Assembly: GCF_047303175.1 (NCBI RefSeq)
Contig: NZ_CP138945.1
Source: Prochlorococcus_E sp000760215
Lineage (GTDB): Bacteria > Cyanobacteriota > Cyanobacteriia > PCC-6307 > Cyanobiaceae
Length of the DNA stretch: 64,000 nt
Reading direction: 5' to 3' (one strand)
Within the stretch, counting starts at the first letter, position 1. The number at the start of each line of letters is the position of its first letter. The notes under the pieces were generated by a model. It saw nothing but the letters and a program-made list of their open reading frames with translations, made no database searches and was not told the origin of the DNA. The position numbers and the translations under genes were made by a program. Below, in pieces: positions 24,638 to 33,527 of the stretch.

Positions 24638-25822
24638 ATGTCGCAGCTGGAAACGCGAACGGAGCCAATGGTGGTGAATTTTGGCCCGCATCATCCTTCC
24701 ATGCATGGTGTTTTGCGCTTAGTAGTCACCCTTGATGGTGAAGATGTAATTGATTGTGAGCCAGTAATTGGATACCTACACCGGGGGATGGAGAAAATTG
24801 CTGAAAACAGAACAAATGTAATGTTTGTTCCGTACGTCAGTCGGATGGATTATGCCGCCGGTATGTTTTATGAGGCAATTGTTGTAAATGCTCCTGAACG
24901 GTTGGCAAATATTTCTATACCTAAGCGGGCAAGTTATATACGTGTGTTAATGCTTGAGTTAAATAGGATTGCCAACCATCTGCTTTGGTTAGGCCCGTTC
25001 TTGGCAGATGTAGGTGCCCAAACTCCTTTCTTCTATATATTTAGAGAGCGTGAAATGATTTATGACCTTTGGGAGGCAGCTACAGGTCAAAGGTTGATTA
25101 ATAATAATTTCTTTCGTATAGGTGGCGTTGCTTGTGATTTGCCTTGGGGATGGCTTGAGAAATGTAAAGACTTTTGCGATTGGTTTGGCCCTAAGATTGA
25201 TGAATACGAGAAACTAATCACCAACAACCCAATATTTCGGCGGCGTATAGAGGGTTTGGGCACTATCGAAAAGGATCAAGCAATTAATTGGAGTCTTTCT
25301 GGCCCAATGTTACGTGCATCTGGAGTCCCTTGGGATTTAAGAAAGGTTGACCATTATGAGTGTTATGACGATTTTGACTGGGATGTTGCATTTGAACAAG
25401 AAGGTGATTGTTATGCTAGGTATCGAGTTCGGATTGAAGAGATGCGTCAATCTTTAAGGATATTAAATCAAGCTTGTGAGCAGATTCCTGGTGGGCCTAC
25501 AGAGAACCTTGAGGCATATCGTGAAGTAGAGGGAAAAAAGAGTTCTTTTTCGGGATTTGATTATCAGTATGTTGCTAAAAAAGTTGCACCAACTTTTAAA
25601 ATTCCTCACGGAGAGTTATATACACGGTTGGAATCTGGAAAAGGTGAAATAGGTGTTTTTATTCAAGGGACTAATGATGTGACTCCATGGAGATTTAAAA
25701 TTAGAGCTGCTGATCTAAATAATCTACAAATTTTGCCTCATATTTTAAAGGGTGCCAAAGTTGCTGATATCATGGCAATTCTTGGCTCAATAGACGTCAT
25801 AATGGGTTCAGTAGATCGTTAA
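24638..25822 (+). CDS. ndhH: NAD(P)H dehydrogenase subunit H (49 kDa type)
   Basis: A 394-residue peripheral subunit of NDH-1 (NuoD type) near the quinone site. VNFGPHHPSMHGVLRLVV (about residues 13-30) and CEPVIGYLHRGMEKIAENRT (about 40-59) are characteristic. MDYAAGMFYEAIVVNAPE, GPFLADVGAQTPFFYIFREREMIYDLWEAATGQRL and the C-terminal DVTPWRFKIRAADLNNLQ with MAILGSIDVIMGSVDR also match. It stands alone, away from the other ndh genes, and is followed after 5 bases by the DHNA-CoA thioesterase. That links NDH-1 expression with phylloquinone synthesis genes by position. Confidence 0.98.
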   Translation: MSQLETRTEPMVVNFGPHHPSMHGVLRLVVTLDGEDVIDCEPVIGYLHRGMEKIAENRTNVMFVPYVSRMDYAAGMFYEAIVVNAPERLANISIPKRASYIRVLMLELNRIANHLLWLGPFLADVGAQTPFFYIFREREMIYDLWEAATGQRLINNNFFRIGGVACDLPWGWLEKCKDFCDWFGPKIDEYEKLITNNPIFRRRIEGLGTIEKDQAINWSLSGPMLRASGVPWDLRKVDHYECYDDFDWDVAFEQEGDCYARYRVRIEEMRQSLRILNQACEQIPGGPTENLEAYREVEGKKSSFSGFDYQYVAKKVAPTFKIPHGELYTRLESGKGEIGVFIQGTNDVTPWRFKIRAADLNNLQILPHILKGAKVADIMAILGSIDVIMGSVDR

Positions 25823-25827
25823 TTGCA

Positions 25828-26295
25828 GTGTTATCTAAGAAGCCTCCTGATTGGCTACATTTACAACGTGCTTCTCGTTTTGGTGATATTGATACTGCAG
25901 GAGTTATTCATTTTCATAACCTATTCCGTTGGTGTCATGAGGCTTGGGAGGAAAGTTTAGAGAGGTATGGAATTAATGCTGTTGATGTTTTCCCTTCAAT
26001 TATAGATCACAAGTCTTTGATATCGATTGCTTTACCAATTGTCCATTGTGAAGCTGATTTTTTTGCACCTATTCGAATAGCAGAAAACTTGGAGATTGAG
26101 CTTGTTCCAATCAAGTTAGATCCTGGAAGTTTTCAAGTGAAATACAATTTCTATCAAGGAAAAAATATTGTTGCGGTTGCTCTTATTAGACATCGTTCTA
26201 TTAATATTGAAACACGTCATCCTTGTTCTCTCCCAGAAGGTATTCAACTTTGGTTAGAAGCCTCTTCATTAAATAAAGGTATTAGCTCTCTTTAG
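25828..26295 (+). CDS. Hotdog-fold thioesterase, probable 1,4-dihydroxy-2-naphthoyl-CoA hydrolase
   Basis: A 155-residue thioesterase of the 4-hydroxybenzoyl-CoA type. RFGDIDTAGVIHFHNLFRWCHEAWEESLERYG (about residues 16-47) contains the catalytic Asp and His-Glu region. Synechocystis Slr0204, of the same family, releases DHNA from its CoA ester in phylloquinone synthesis. The menE-menC-menA cluster next to it supports that job here. The start is GTG at 25828, 5 bases after ndhH, suggesting translational coupling. The last 14 bases overlap the convergent menE end. Confidence 0.85.
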   Translation: MLSKKPPDWLHLQRASRFGDIDTAGVIHFHNLFRWCHEAWEESLERYGINAVDVFPSIIDHKSLISIALPIVHCEADFFAPIRIAENLEIELVPIKLDPGSFQVKYNFYQGKNIVAVALIRHRSINIETRHPCSLPEGIQLWLEASSLNKGISSL

Positions 26296-27514
26296 CTTCT
26301 AACCAGGATTGCCATTTTGTGATTTCCCATTTTCCTAATTGATTTGGTGATAGTTCTGGACAATTGTGCCATTGAATTGGTCTTTCAAAGCAAGGCCATT
26401 CTTCGGTAAGCCTTTTAAGTTTCTGTAAAGATTGATGTGGATTAGTTTGTTTAGTAGTTTTGAATCTTACAAGTGCTACTAACCGTTCTCCCCATTCCTC
26501 ATCCTTAGTGGATAGCATTAAAATCCTTTTTATTGCGATGCCGTTTTTTTGGGCAGCATTCAGTAGACGAGCTTGAAGTTTTTCTGGAAAGATAATCTCA
26601 CCCCCTGAATTAATAGCTGTATCTCTTCTTCCAATAATGCTTAGTTGCTGTACGTGATGAGAGAGTATTAATTCGGCATTGTCTCCTGACTCCCACCATC
26701 CTTCTTTGTCTCCAAGAGATTGAAGACTTCCATCTTTGTTAAGGACTTTGGCTAATCGTTGAGTACGGATTTGCAATGCATTTGATTTTCCAATCCGTAA
26801 TTCAACATCACTTAATGGTTCCCCCAGGCTATTAATGCCTGAAAGGAAATCCTTTGGACTTTGAATGCTTACCATTGCTGCCGTTTCTGTTGTCCCATAA
26901 CATGGTGCTAGCTGAAGCTCTAAGTTCCTTGCTCTTTCAGCTAAGTTTTCGGGTATAGCAGAACCTCCTACCCATATAACAGAGAATAGTTTGAGCCAAT
27001 TCAGACCTTCAGGATGTTGAATTAGTCGGGTTAGTTGGGTTGGAACTAAGGATGTAAGCATTGGACCTAACCCTTTATCAATAAGATAATGACTGGTTTC
27101 CATTAGTAGCCTTGGATTATTGATTAATTTAGGTGTTATCCAAATATGATTGGTATTCCAACAACGACTTCTCCACCAAGGTAGTAAACCGCTGACATGG
27201 TGGAGTGGTAAAGGATTGATAATTTGGCATTCCTGAGGTTTTAACCCTTGTCTTTCAAGCCATTGTGCTGTAGCTAATGCCGATTTATCTAGATTGCTAC
27301 ATGGATGTAGACATTGCTTATTTATACCACTACTACCACCACCGTTTATAATAATGCCAACTTCTTGTGTTGAGATTATTCTTTTGGAAAAATTTTGATT
27401 GGTGTTCTTAGGGAGCAATTCAACCCACTTCCCATTGCCTAATTCATGGGCAAGAGAGTTTGAGCATTCTTCAACTTGTTGGCGATCGCAAAATATAGTA
27501 GAAACTCTTTTCAT
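26282..27514 (-). CDS. menE: O-succinylbenzoate-CoA ligase
   Basis: An acyl-adenylate-forming ligase that activates o-succinylbenzoate with CoA on the phylloquinone path. It has a short-form ANL fold of 410 residues. IINGGGSSGINKQC stands for the ATP phosphate loop, APCYGTTETAAMVS (about 213-226) is the adenylate motif, WWESGDNAEL holds the ribose-binding Asp, and INSGGEIIFPEKLQ is the hinge region. I place the start at the ATG at 27514, which overlaps the menC stop as ATGA and has GGGAGG four bases upstream. The TTG at 27526 is less likely. It follows menC and menA. Confidence 0.88.
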   Translation of the reverse strand: MKRVSTIFCDRQQVEECSNSLAHELGNGKWVELLPKNTNQNFSKRIISTQEVGIIINGGGSSGINKQCLHPCSNLDKSALATAQWLERQGLKPQECQIINPLPLHHVSGLLPWWRSRCWNTNHIWITPKLINNPRLLMETSHYLIDKGLGPMLTSLVPTQLTRLIQHPEGLNWLKLFSVIWVGGSAIPENLAERARNLELQLAPCYGTTETAAMVSIQSPKDFLSGINSLGEPLSDVELRIGKSNALQIRTQRLAKVLNKDGSLQSLGDKEGWWESGDNAELILSHHVQQLSIIGRRDTAINSGGEIIFPEKLQARLLNAAQKNGIAIKRILMLSTKDEEWGERLVALVRFKTTKQTNPHQSLQKLKRLTEEWPCFERPIQWHNCPELSPNQLGKWEITKWQSWLEAKES

Positions 27515-28482
27515 GCTGCCTCCCAAACTGATTGAGGATTATTACTGAAAAGAGGACCATCGGGACACCATCCTGGGGCCAAGCCAGGCAATGTAGGTGT
27601 AGGACCTTGTTGTTGTAGTGAAGCCAGATGCTCAACCCATCGTCGACCTATGCCTGTCTCAAAGCATGTACTGATAACTCTATATCCAACATTCTCATTT
27701 AATTCTTTTAGTAGGTAGCGAGGATCTCCTTCTATTAATGGACGACGTATTTGCCAGCTTTTCCAAGTTTTACGTAACGATGGTTTTAGAAGTAGAGATT
27801 CATCAAGTGCGACTGGAATATGTTGAGACAATTTCTTTAGTCCTTCAATATCATCCATAGGCAATGGTTGTTCTAACCATTCTAGTCTTGGCTCATGCTG
27901 TAATTGGCTCATCCATGCCTTAGCTTGGCTTCGCTCCCAACTTCCATTGGCGTCAATTCTTAGATTTGCATTGGCAGGTAGCTTATAAAGAATTTCCTGA
28001 AGTAATCTTTCTTCTAAGTCATTTGACTTAATACCAACCTTCCATTTGAACGTTAATTTGTGCTGCAATTTAGAATGATTTTCCAGTGTCGAATCAAGAG
28101 TTTTTTTTAGCAATGATTCATCATTAGGTAATAACACAGCAGATGTTGAAGACTGCAGCCACTTTTGATTGGAATTATTCCCAATTAAGTAGTCCATTTC
28201 TGCTAGAGCAGCACCTATTGCAAATCCAAGACTCCCTGGCCAATTATTGATCTCTTCTTCTAAGTTCTGTCTAGAAGGTGAATTGCCTAGACCTTCAAGT
28301 ATTGTTTTGCAGAAGTAAAGCTCTGATGCATTGAAGGGAGAGATTTCTCCCCATCCGAAGTTACCTGATGGATCTTCAAGCTTGATAAGCAAACCTTCCT
28401 TTCTCTTTATGACCCCTTGTGATCTTTTGAGAGACCTTGCTAAGTGGAAGGAAAAGGGTTTGGTTCTTAGTTTTAAAGGCAT
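27511..28482 (-). CDS. menC: o-Succinylbenzoate synthase
   Basis: An enolase-superfamily enzyme that dehydrates SHCHC to o-succinylbenzoate. From the ATG at 28482 it has 323 residues. GWGEISPF is in the capping domain, LTFKWKVGIKSND holds the family KxK-like lysines, and LRIDANGSWERSQA (metal Asp), LEWLEQPLP (metal Glu) and PVALDESLL (metal Asp) follow. The frame reaches 28536, but the extra 18 residues would overlap menA and are not family-like. menA lies upstream after 16 bases, and menE begins in its stop codon. The late segment VISTCFETGIGRRW matches the C-terminal barrel. Confidence 0.88.
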   Translation of the reverse strand: MPLKLRTKPFSFHLARSLKRSQGVIKRKEGLLIKLEDPSGNFGWGEISPFNASELYFCKTILEGLGNSPSRQNLEEEINNWPGSLGFAIGAALAEMDYLIGNNSNQKWLQSSTSAVLLPNDESLLKKTLDSTLENHSKLQHKLTFKWKVGIKSNDLEERLLQEILYKLPANANLRIDANGSWERSQAKAWMSQLQHEPRLEWLEQPLPMDDIEGLKKLSQHIPVALDESLLLKPSLRKTWKSWQIRRPLIEGDPRYLLKELNENVGYRVISTCFETGIGRRWVEHLASLQQQGPTPTLPGLAPGWCPDGPLFSNNPQSVWEAA

Positions 28483-28498
28483 ATATAATTTGAATTCA

Positions 28499-29455
28499 TC
28501 AATATGTCGTAAAGAAACGACCTGCAATAAAACCAATGCTCAAACCAATTCCATTAAGAGCCTGAAAACGCAAAGCTAAAAATTTGCTTTCACTAATTTC
28601 ATTTGGATGATTGTGATGTCTTTTTAGTAAACGTATTAAGCCTATTGCTGGAGGTAATCCAATAATTGCAAGTAAAGCTGTTATAGGCCATTGCCGATTG
28701 ATGATTGGGACTAATTCCAATCCAAAGCTAAGCATAATAAACCAAGGCACAAGTGAGGCTGCTCTTTTTGTGCCTAGTCGAACTAGTAATGTTTTTTTTC
28801 CATGAATAGAATCTTCGATTACCTGATGGAAGTTTGCACAGAAAAGCACCAAAGTTGTTGCGACAGCAGGACCTGCTCCTAGTAATATTGCTGTTTTCCA
28901 AGGGATTGTATTTGCATTATTGTAATTAGGTGAAAGAACTAATAGGCCCGCGGCAGTCGCTAAAGGCCCAAAAGCAATCCAACATAAGGGTTCTCCTAAC
29001 CCTTGATAGCCAAGTCGAAAAGGTGGGCCTTGATATAGATAGCCTAGGAAGCAACTCCCTAGCACTAAGGCAAAAACGGCAGAGTGACTTCTTATGGCTA
29101 GGATTAAAATTAGTGAAAGGCCTCCAAAAAGCATTAAATAAGCAAGGTTGCGTATTAATCCTTTTTTGCCTGTTAGTGCAACTACTGAATGAAGTTTAAA
29201 TTCATCTACTCCTGTTGATGCATCAAAAAGGTCGTTTGTTAGATTCTCCCAGATCAAAAGAGTAATGGATGCAATTAGAAAACCGAATAGTTGATCTATA
29301 CGAACAACCTCTCCAATCCAATATTTCCAACCTGCCGCTAACACTATAGGCATAATTGCAACTGAATATAAGGGCCATTTAATAGCCTTTTGCCATAATT
29401 TTTTTCTGTGCTTACTTGAAGAATGAAGTGATGCAACAGCATTTTTGTCTTTCAT
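28499..29455 (-). CDS. menA: 1,4-Dihydroxy-2-naphthoate phytyltransferase
   Basis: A 318-residue UbiA-family membrane prenyltransferase with about eight helices that attaches the phytyl tail to DHNA, making the phylloquinone precursor for photosystem I. The first Asp-rich motif is NLTNDLFDASTGVDEFK (about residues 71-87), and the second lies in CANFHQVIEDSIHGKKTLLVRLG (about 205-227). It is the first gene of menA-menC-menE on the minus strand and diverges from menF over 79 bases, so all phylloquinone genes here share one control region. Confidence 0.93.
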   Translation of the reverse strand: MKDKNAVASLHSSSKHRKKLWQKAIKWPLYSVAIMPIVLAAGWKYWIGEVVRIDQLFGFLIASITLLIWENLTNDLFDASTGVDEFKLHSVVALTGKKGLIRNLAYLMLFGGLSLILILAIRSHSAVFALVLGSCFLGYLYQGPPFRLGYQGLGEPLCWIAFGPLATAAGLLVLSPNYNNANTIPWKTAILLGAGPAVATTLVLFCANFHQVIEDSIHGKKTLLVRLGTKRAASLVPWFIMLSFGLELVPIINRQWPITALLAIIGLPPAIGLIRLLKRHHNHPNEISESKFLALRFQALNGIGLSIGFIAGRFFTTY

Positions 29456-29534
29456 AGGATTTTGAATTCCTGCCTCTAATGTGAATTAGGTTTATTCATT
29501 TGATTAGTTTCGTTGATTATCATTTAATTTAGGT

Positions 29535-30962
29535 ATGAAGACTGGCCTAACATTCAGTGAAACTCTTCAAGCTTCTTTAAGAGGCTGGAGTTTAAGGCGA
29601 TCTGATGAGTGTGTGTTAAGCCTGGCATTACCAATTAATACTATTGATCCACTTCATCAATTAACTGTAATTTCTCATCAATTGCAATTTAGTTTCTTAT
29701 GGGATCAATCTCCGGGCTTATCTATAGCGGCTGCTGGTCAATGTCAAAATTTTGAATTAATTGGTCAAAGGAGGTTTGAATTAGCAGAAAGATTCAGTCA
29801 TGAGACCCTTTCTCGGTTAATTGATGTATCCCCACATACCCCCATTCACGCAAAACCAAAAATTCTATTTGCATTTACGTTTTTCGAACAAGCGGCTGAT
29901 GGTGAGATTGCTATTCAAACTAGACCCGCAGTTCAGGCTGTACTTCCTCGTTGGCAGTTAACTTGTCAGGCTGGAAGGGCATATTTACGTTTTAATGCTG
30001 TTGTTGCAGACGAAGCTGGTGTTAGAGATTTTGTAGAGCAATTTTGGTTGATGCGTGAGAAACTTTCTATACCAATTTCAGGGTCTGAACAGCTTAATAA
30101 CCCAAAGGAAATAGATTTTGTTATTCCAGAGTTTCAAGAGTGGGAGGAGAGTTATCGGTTAGCTCTTATAAAGGGAATAGATTTGGTTGATTCTGGTCAG
30201 TTGAAGAAACTGGTGCTTGCTGTGAGGCAATCAGTTATCTTGAAAAAGCCTTTAAATCCACTTGTATTACTGGCGAGTTTACGAAAGCATCAACGGGGCA
30301 GTTGTCGTTTCCTTTGGAAGCGGTTTGAAAATGAATCATTTTTTGGAGCCTCGCCAGAAAGATTATTGAGTTTGAAGCAAGGTAATCTTCAGACTGATGC
30401 TCTTGCAGGCACAGCAGGACAAAATGATGAAGGGGTCTCTTTGCTAAATTCTGAAAAGAACTTGAGAGAGCATGAACTAGTTGTTTCTTCAATCAAGAAA
30501 CAATTAATAGATAATGGCTTAGATCCCAATCGTTTGAGACACCCTCGATTAGCAAGGCATGGTCATTTAATTCACTTACATACTCCAATTAAGGCTCATG
30601 CCCAGGGGCTTTCTGCTATTCAGTTGGTGGAAATATTGCATCCCACTCCAGCTGTCGCAGGTTTGCCAAGGGGTCAATCAATACAATGGTTACGTACCCT
30701 CGAACCTTTTGATCGGGGATGTTATGCAGCCCCTATTGGATGGGTAGATAATTCTGGCAATGCCGAGTTTAGAGTTGCTATTCGATGTGCTTATACACGA
30801 GAAAAACATCTACATTTAATGGCAGGTGCAGGTCTTGTCAAAGGATCATCTGTCGAGAGTGAATTGCACGAAGTGAAATTAAAACTAATGGTTCTTGCCG
30901 ATCAATTAAACCTTCATTTTCCTACTTATGGGAAGTCTTTTAGTAGACGTTCTATTACTTGA
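29535..30962 (+). CDS. menF: Isochorismate synthase
   Basis: A 475-residue chorismate-using enzyme that makes isochorismate, the entry to phylloquinone synthesis. The N-terminal 200 residues are the variable part. The catalytic half includes LKKLVLAVRQSVIL (base Lys, about residues 221-234), FFGASPERLLSLKQGNLQTDALAGTAG (about 271-297), EHELVVSSIKKQL, HPTPAVAGLPRG (about 374-385) and FDRGCYAAPIGWVDNSGNAEFRVAIRCA. These fit the isochorismate rather than the anthranilate synthase branch, and the men neighbours agree. Its end overlaps gshB, convergent, by 37 bp. Confidence 0.9.
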   Translation: MKTGLTFSETLQASLRGWSLRRSDECVLSLALPINTIDPLHQLTVISHQLQFSFLWDQSPGLSIAAAGQCQNFELIGQRRFELAERFSHETLSRLIDVSPHTPIHAKPKILFAFTFFEQAADGEIAIQTRPAVQAVLPRWQLTCQAGRAYLRFNAVVADEAGVRDFVEQFWLMREKLSIPISGSEQLNNPKEIDFVIPEFQEWEESYRLALIKGIDLVDSGQLKKLVLAVRQSVILKKPLNPLVLLASLRKHQRGSCRFLWKRFENESFFGASPERLLSLKQGNLQTDALAGTAGQNDEGVSLLNSEKNLREHELVVSSIKKQLIDNGLDPNRLRHPRLARHGHLIHLHTPIKAHAQGLSAIQLVEILHPTPAVAGLPRGQSIQWLRTLEPFDRGCYAAPIGWVDNSGNAEFRVAIRCAYTREKHLHLMAGAGLVKGSSVESELHEVKLKLMVLADQLNLHFPTYGKSFSRRSIT

Positions 30963-31852
30963 TCAGCAAGTGGGATGTTAGTTAAACGCTCTACTTCTCT
31001 AATACCTGTAGGACTTGTCACATTGATTTCGCTTAACATTCCTCCAATAACATCAATTCCTACAAAGAAGAGACCTTCTCTTTTAAGTGATAAGCCTAGT
31101 TCTTCACAAATCTCTGTTTCACGGATTGAAAGTGTTGTTGTTTCGGCTTGTCCTCCTAACGCTAGATTACTTCTAAAATCTCCTTTTTTTGGCCTACGGT
31201 TAATAGCTCCTAAAGGCTTACCGTTAATTAACAGGATTCTCTTATCACCTTCAATTACTTTGGGTAGAAATTTCTGCATCATCACCGGTATTTGTTCTTG
31301 AGATGTTACTAGTTCCAGAAGTGCATCAATCCCTGCAGCAGCATCCGCGACGCGAATTACACCTTGACCGCCTTTCCCACCCAATGGCTTTAAAACTACT
31401 TCTCCTTGCTCTTTAGCAAAAGCCTTTAATTCATTGACTCGACTTGCAACAAGCGTGGGAGCCATGAGCTTGCTGAATCTTAGTGCGCCAAGCTTTTCGT
31501 TCCATGCTCGGAGTGAGGCTGGTTTATTTAGAACGAGTACTCCTTCTCGTTCAGCGACTTCTAATAGGTGGGTTGCATATAAATAGGCTTCATCGACAGG
31601 TGGGTCTTTACGCATCCAAATGCAATGAAATTCATTTAGAGCAAGATTTTTAGGTTCTCCCAGTTTTATCCATGGACAAGGAATTGCATTTCTTGCGATT
31701 ACTCCGGCTTTTGCCCCTTTTGCTTGAAGATCTGCAGGGGTGCATACCCAAATGTCAAGAGATGCTCTATAAGCCGCCTCTATTAATGCTGCTGAAGAAT
31801 CCTTAGACGGATTAATTAACTCAATCGGATCAACGATAAATAGCTGTTTCAT
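30926..31852 (-). CDS. gshB: Glutathione synthetase
   Basis: A 308-residue ATP-grasp ligase that adds glycine to gamma-glutamylcysteine. It has the prokaryotic GshB order: FIVDPIELINPSKDSSAALIEAA at the start, WMRKDPPVDEAYLYATHLLE (about residues 97-116), VLKPLGGKGGQGVIRV (ATP loop, about 174-189), RILLINGKPLGAINRRP and GIDVIGGMLSEINVTSPTGIRE (metal Glu and Asn). The glutaredoxin gene lies 11 bases upstream on the same strand. The two likely form a glutathione operon. Confidence 0.95.
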   Translation of the reverse strand: MKQLFIVDPIELINPSKDSSAALIEAAYRASLDIWVCTPADLQAKGAKAGVIARNAIPCPWIKLGEPKNLALNEFHCIWMRKDPPVDEAYLYATHLLEVAEREGVLVLNKPASLRAWNEKLGALRFSKLMAPTLVASRVNELKAFAKEQGEVVLKPLGGKGGQGVIRVADAAAGIDALLELVTSQEQIPVMMQKFLPKVIEGDKRILLINGKPLGAINRRPKKGDFRSNLALGGQAETTTLSIRETEICEELGLSLKREGLFFVGIDVIGGMLSEINVTSPTGIREVERLTNIPLADQVIERLLKDFP

Positions 31853-31863
31853 GGTATTTATTG

Positions 31864-32121
31864 TTATGGGTTGATTAGCTGATCTAATTGATTAGTGCTT
31901 TCAAGCTCATAAAGTTCGTCACAACCACCGATTCCTTTTTCGTTAATAAATATTTGAGGGACTGTAGTTCGACCATTTGCCCTAATAGACATTTTTGTAT
32001 GAGCTTCTTGGTCTCCATCGATTGGGTACTCCTCAAAATTAATTCTTTTTTTTTCAAGAAGAGCTTTTGCTCTAATACAAAACGGGCAGTATTGCCATGT
32101 GTATATCTCAACTTTTACCAT
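31864..32121 (-). CDS. grxC: Glutaredoxin (GrxC type)
   Basis: An 85-residue dithiol glutaredoxin with the active site YCPFC (about residues 11-15), the cis-Pro region TTVPQIFINEKGIGGCDELYEL (about 52-73) and the GG glutathione-binding turn. It reduces protein and mixed disulfides using glutathione. The ATG at 32121 gives the usual length. It sits directly upstream of gshB in the same direction and is divergent from prfB. Confidence 0.95.
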   Translation of the reverse strand: MVKVEIYTWQYCPFCIRAKALLEKKRINFEEYPIDGDQEAHTKMSIRANGRTTVPQIFINEKGIGGCDELYELESTNQLDQLINP

Positions 32122-32199
32122 GAGTTTATGTAGGTTTCTTATTTATTGTAAGTAGCATTGTAATGATGGTATTTTTTTAGTTGTTTTTGGTTTCTTGCT

Positions 32200-33334
32200 G
32201 TGCATGATCTGACTGATTTCAAAAGGTCCATTTCACTATTAACTGATCGCCTGAGCAAAGCTCAGGACTATCTTTGACATACCCGCATTAAATGCACGTA
32301 AACTTGATCTTGAGCAAATTGCTGCTCAACCTGAGTTTTGGAATGATCAAGGGAAGGCTCAAAGAAAAATGCGCCAATTGGATGAAGTTAAAGATCAACT
32401 TAAGAAAATACGTGAATGGCAGAGCTCTCTTGATGACGCAAAGGCTTGTTTAGACCTATATGGTCTTGAGCCTGATGAAGAGATGCTTATAGAGGCTCAA
32501 GAGGGCTTAAGCAAACTAGAAAATGATCTTGATCTTTGGGAGCTTGAACGACTTTTAAGTGGTCCTTATGATAAGGGGGGAGCAGTCTTGGCAATAAAAG
32601 CTGGAGCTGGTGGTACAGATGCGCAAGACTGGGCGAAGATGCTTTTGAGAATGTATACCCGTTGGGCAGAAGCGCATGGAATGAAAGCAACACTCAATGA
32701 ACTGTCAGAAGGAGAAGAGGCCGGCATAAAAAGTGCCAGCATTGAGATAGAGGGACGTTATGCATATGGATATTTGCAAAACGAGAAAGGTACACATCGT
32801 CTTGTAAGAATCTCCCCTTTCAATGCAAATGGAAAACGCCAAACAAGTTTTGCTGGGGTAGAAGTTATGCCTCAACTTGATGAAGATGTGAAGTTGAATA
32901 TTCCTGATAAAGATCTAGAAGTTACTACTAGTCGATCAGGAGGAGCTGGAGGACAAAATGTCAACAAGGTTGAGACTGCAGTCCGGATTCTTCATATTCC
33001 AACTGGATTAGCTGTTCGCTGTACTCAAGAACGTTCTCAACTTCAAAATAAAGAGAAGGCTATGGCTTTATTAAAAGCAAAGCTGATGATTATTGCTCAG
33101 GAACAACGTGCTGCAGAGATTGCAGATATTCGAGGTGACATGGTTGAGGCGGCTTGGGGAAATCAAATTAGAAACTATGTTTTCCACCCTTATCAAATGG
33201 TTAAGGATTTGCGAACACATAAAGAATCTACAGATGTTGAGGGTGTTATGAATGGGGACTTAGATTTCTTTATTCAATCTCTTTTGTTACAAGGAATTGA
33301 AAAAGAACATAATGAAATAGGTAATTCAAATTAA
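32200..33334 (+). CDS. prfB: Peptide chain release factor 2, expressed through a programmed +1 frameshift
   Basis: RF2 ends translation at UGA and UAA. The short first frame starts at GTG 32200 and runs 25 codons (MHDLTDFKRS... AQDYL) to an in-frame TGA at 32275. The main frame continues from GAC at 32276, giving about 377 residues after the +1 shift. Supporting parts are PEFWNDQGKAQ, the stop-recognition SPF in RISPFNANGKRQTSF, and the GGQ loop in TSRSGGAGGQNVNKVETAV. The first frame aligns with the E. coli RF2 N-terminus as I recall it, so this is the normal autoregulated form and not a damaged gene. GTG is the only usual start codon after the upstream in-frame stop at 32164. Four genes follow with little or no gap. 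Confidence 0.93.
32263..32278 (+). promoter_or_regulatory. prfB: RF2 programmed +1 frameshift site
   Basis: The slippery CTT followed by TGA C (32272-32278) sits in the context CAGGACTATCTTTGAC, matching the conserved CUU UGA C site. The Shine-Dalgarno-like element that stimulates slippage in E. coli (AGGGGG) is reduced to AGGA at 32264-32267. Low RF2 lets ribosomes pause at UGA and slip, restoring RF2 synthesis. Confidence 0.9.
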
Positions 33335-33525
33335 TGAAACAAGATCACTCTTTAAAAAACTCTTCTAATAAAAGAACGCCACCAGCAAGTTTTGTAAAAT
33401 TAGCTATGAAAAATATGGTAAAGAAAGGTAGTCAAAGTATTTTTCATTTTGGTTTAACTGCTATTGGTTTCATTGCTTTTATTCTCGTTATAGCTGCTAT
33501 TGGTAGACCATCTATTCCTCATTGA
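33334..33525 (+). CDS. Small membrane protein, DUF3188-like
   Basis: A 63-residue protein with a basic N-terminal half (RTPPASFVKLAMKNMVKKG) and one hydrophobic helix (about residues 38-56, FHFGLTAIGFIAFILVIAAIG). Its ATG overlaps the prfB stop as TAATG, and its own stop overlaps the region before ybeY, so translational coupling supports its reality. I recall similar small proteins after prfB in marine picocyanobacteria, annotated as DUF3188. The function is unknown. Confidence 0.72.
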   Translation: MKQDHSLKNSSNKRTPPASFVKLAMKNMVKKGSQSIFHFGLTAIGFIAFILVIAAIGRPSIPH

Positions 33526-33527
33526 AA

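Noticed and set aside
27482..27489. GCGATCGC octamer, the HIP1 element of many cyanobacteria
   Set aside because: I noticed only one copy, and it is inside menE. At this base composition one copy in 64 kb is compatible with chance, so no HIP1 family is claimed.
32369..33334. prfB as a simple 321-residue gene starting at 32369
   Set aside because: The RF2 N-terminal domain is encoded upstream in two frames joined by the CTT TGA C shift site, so the short call truncates the protein.
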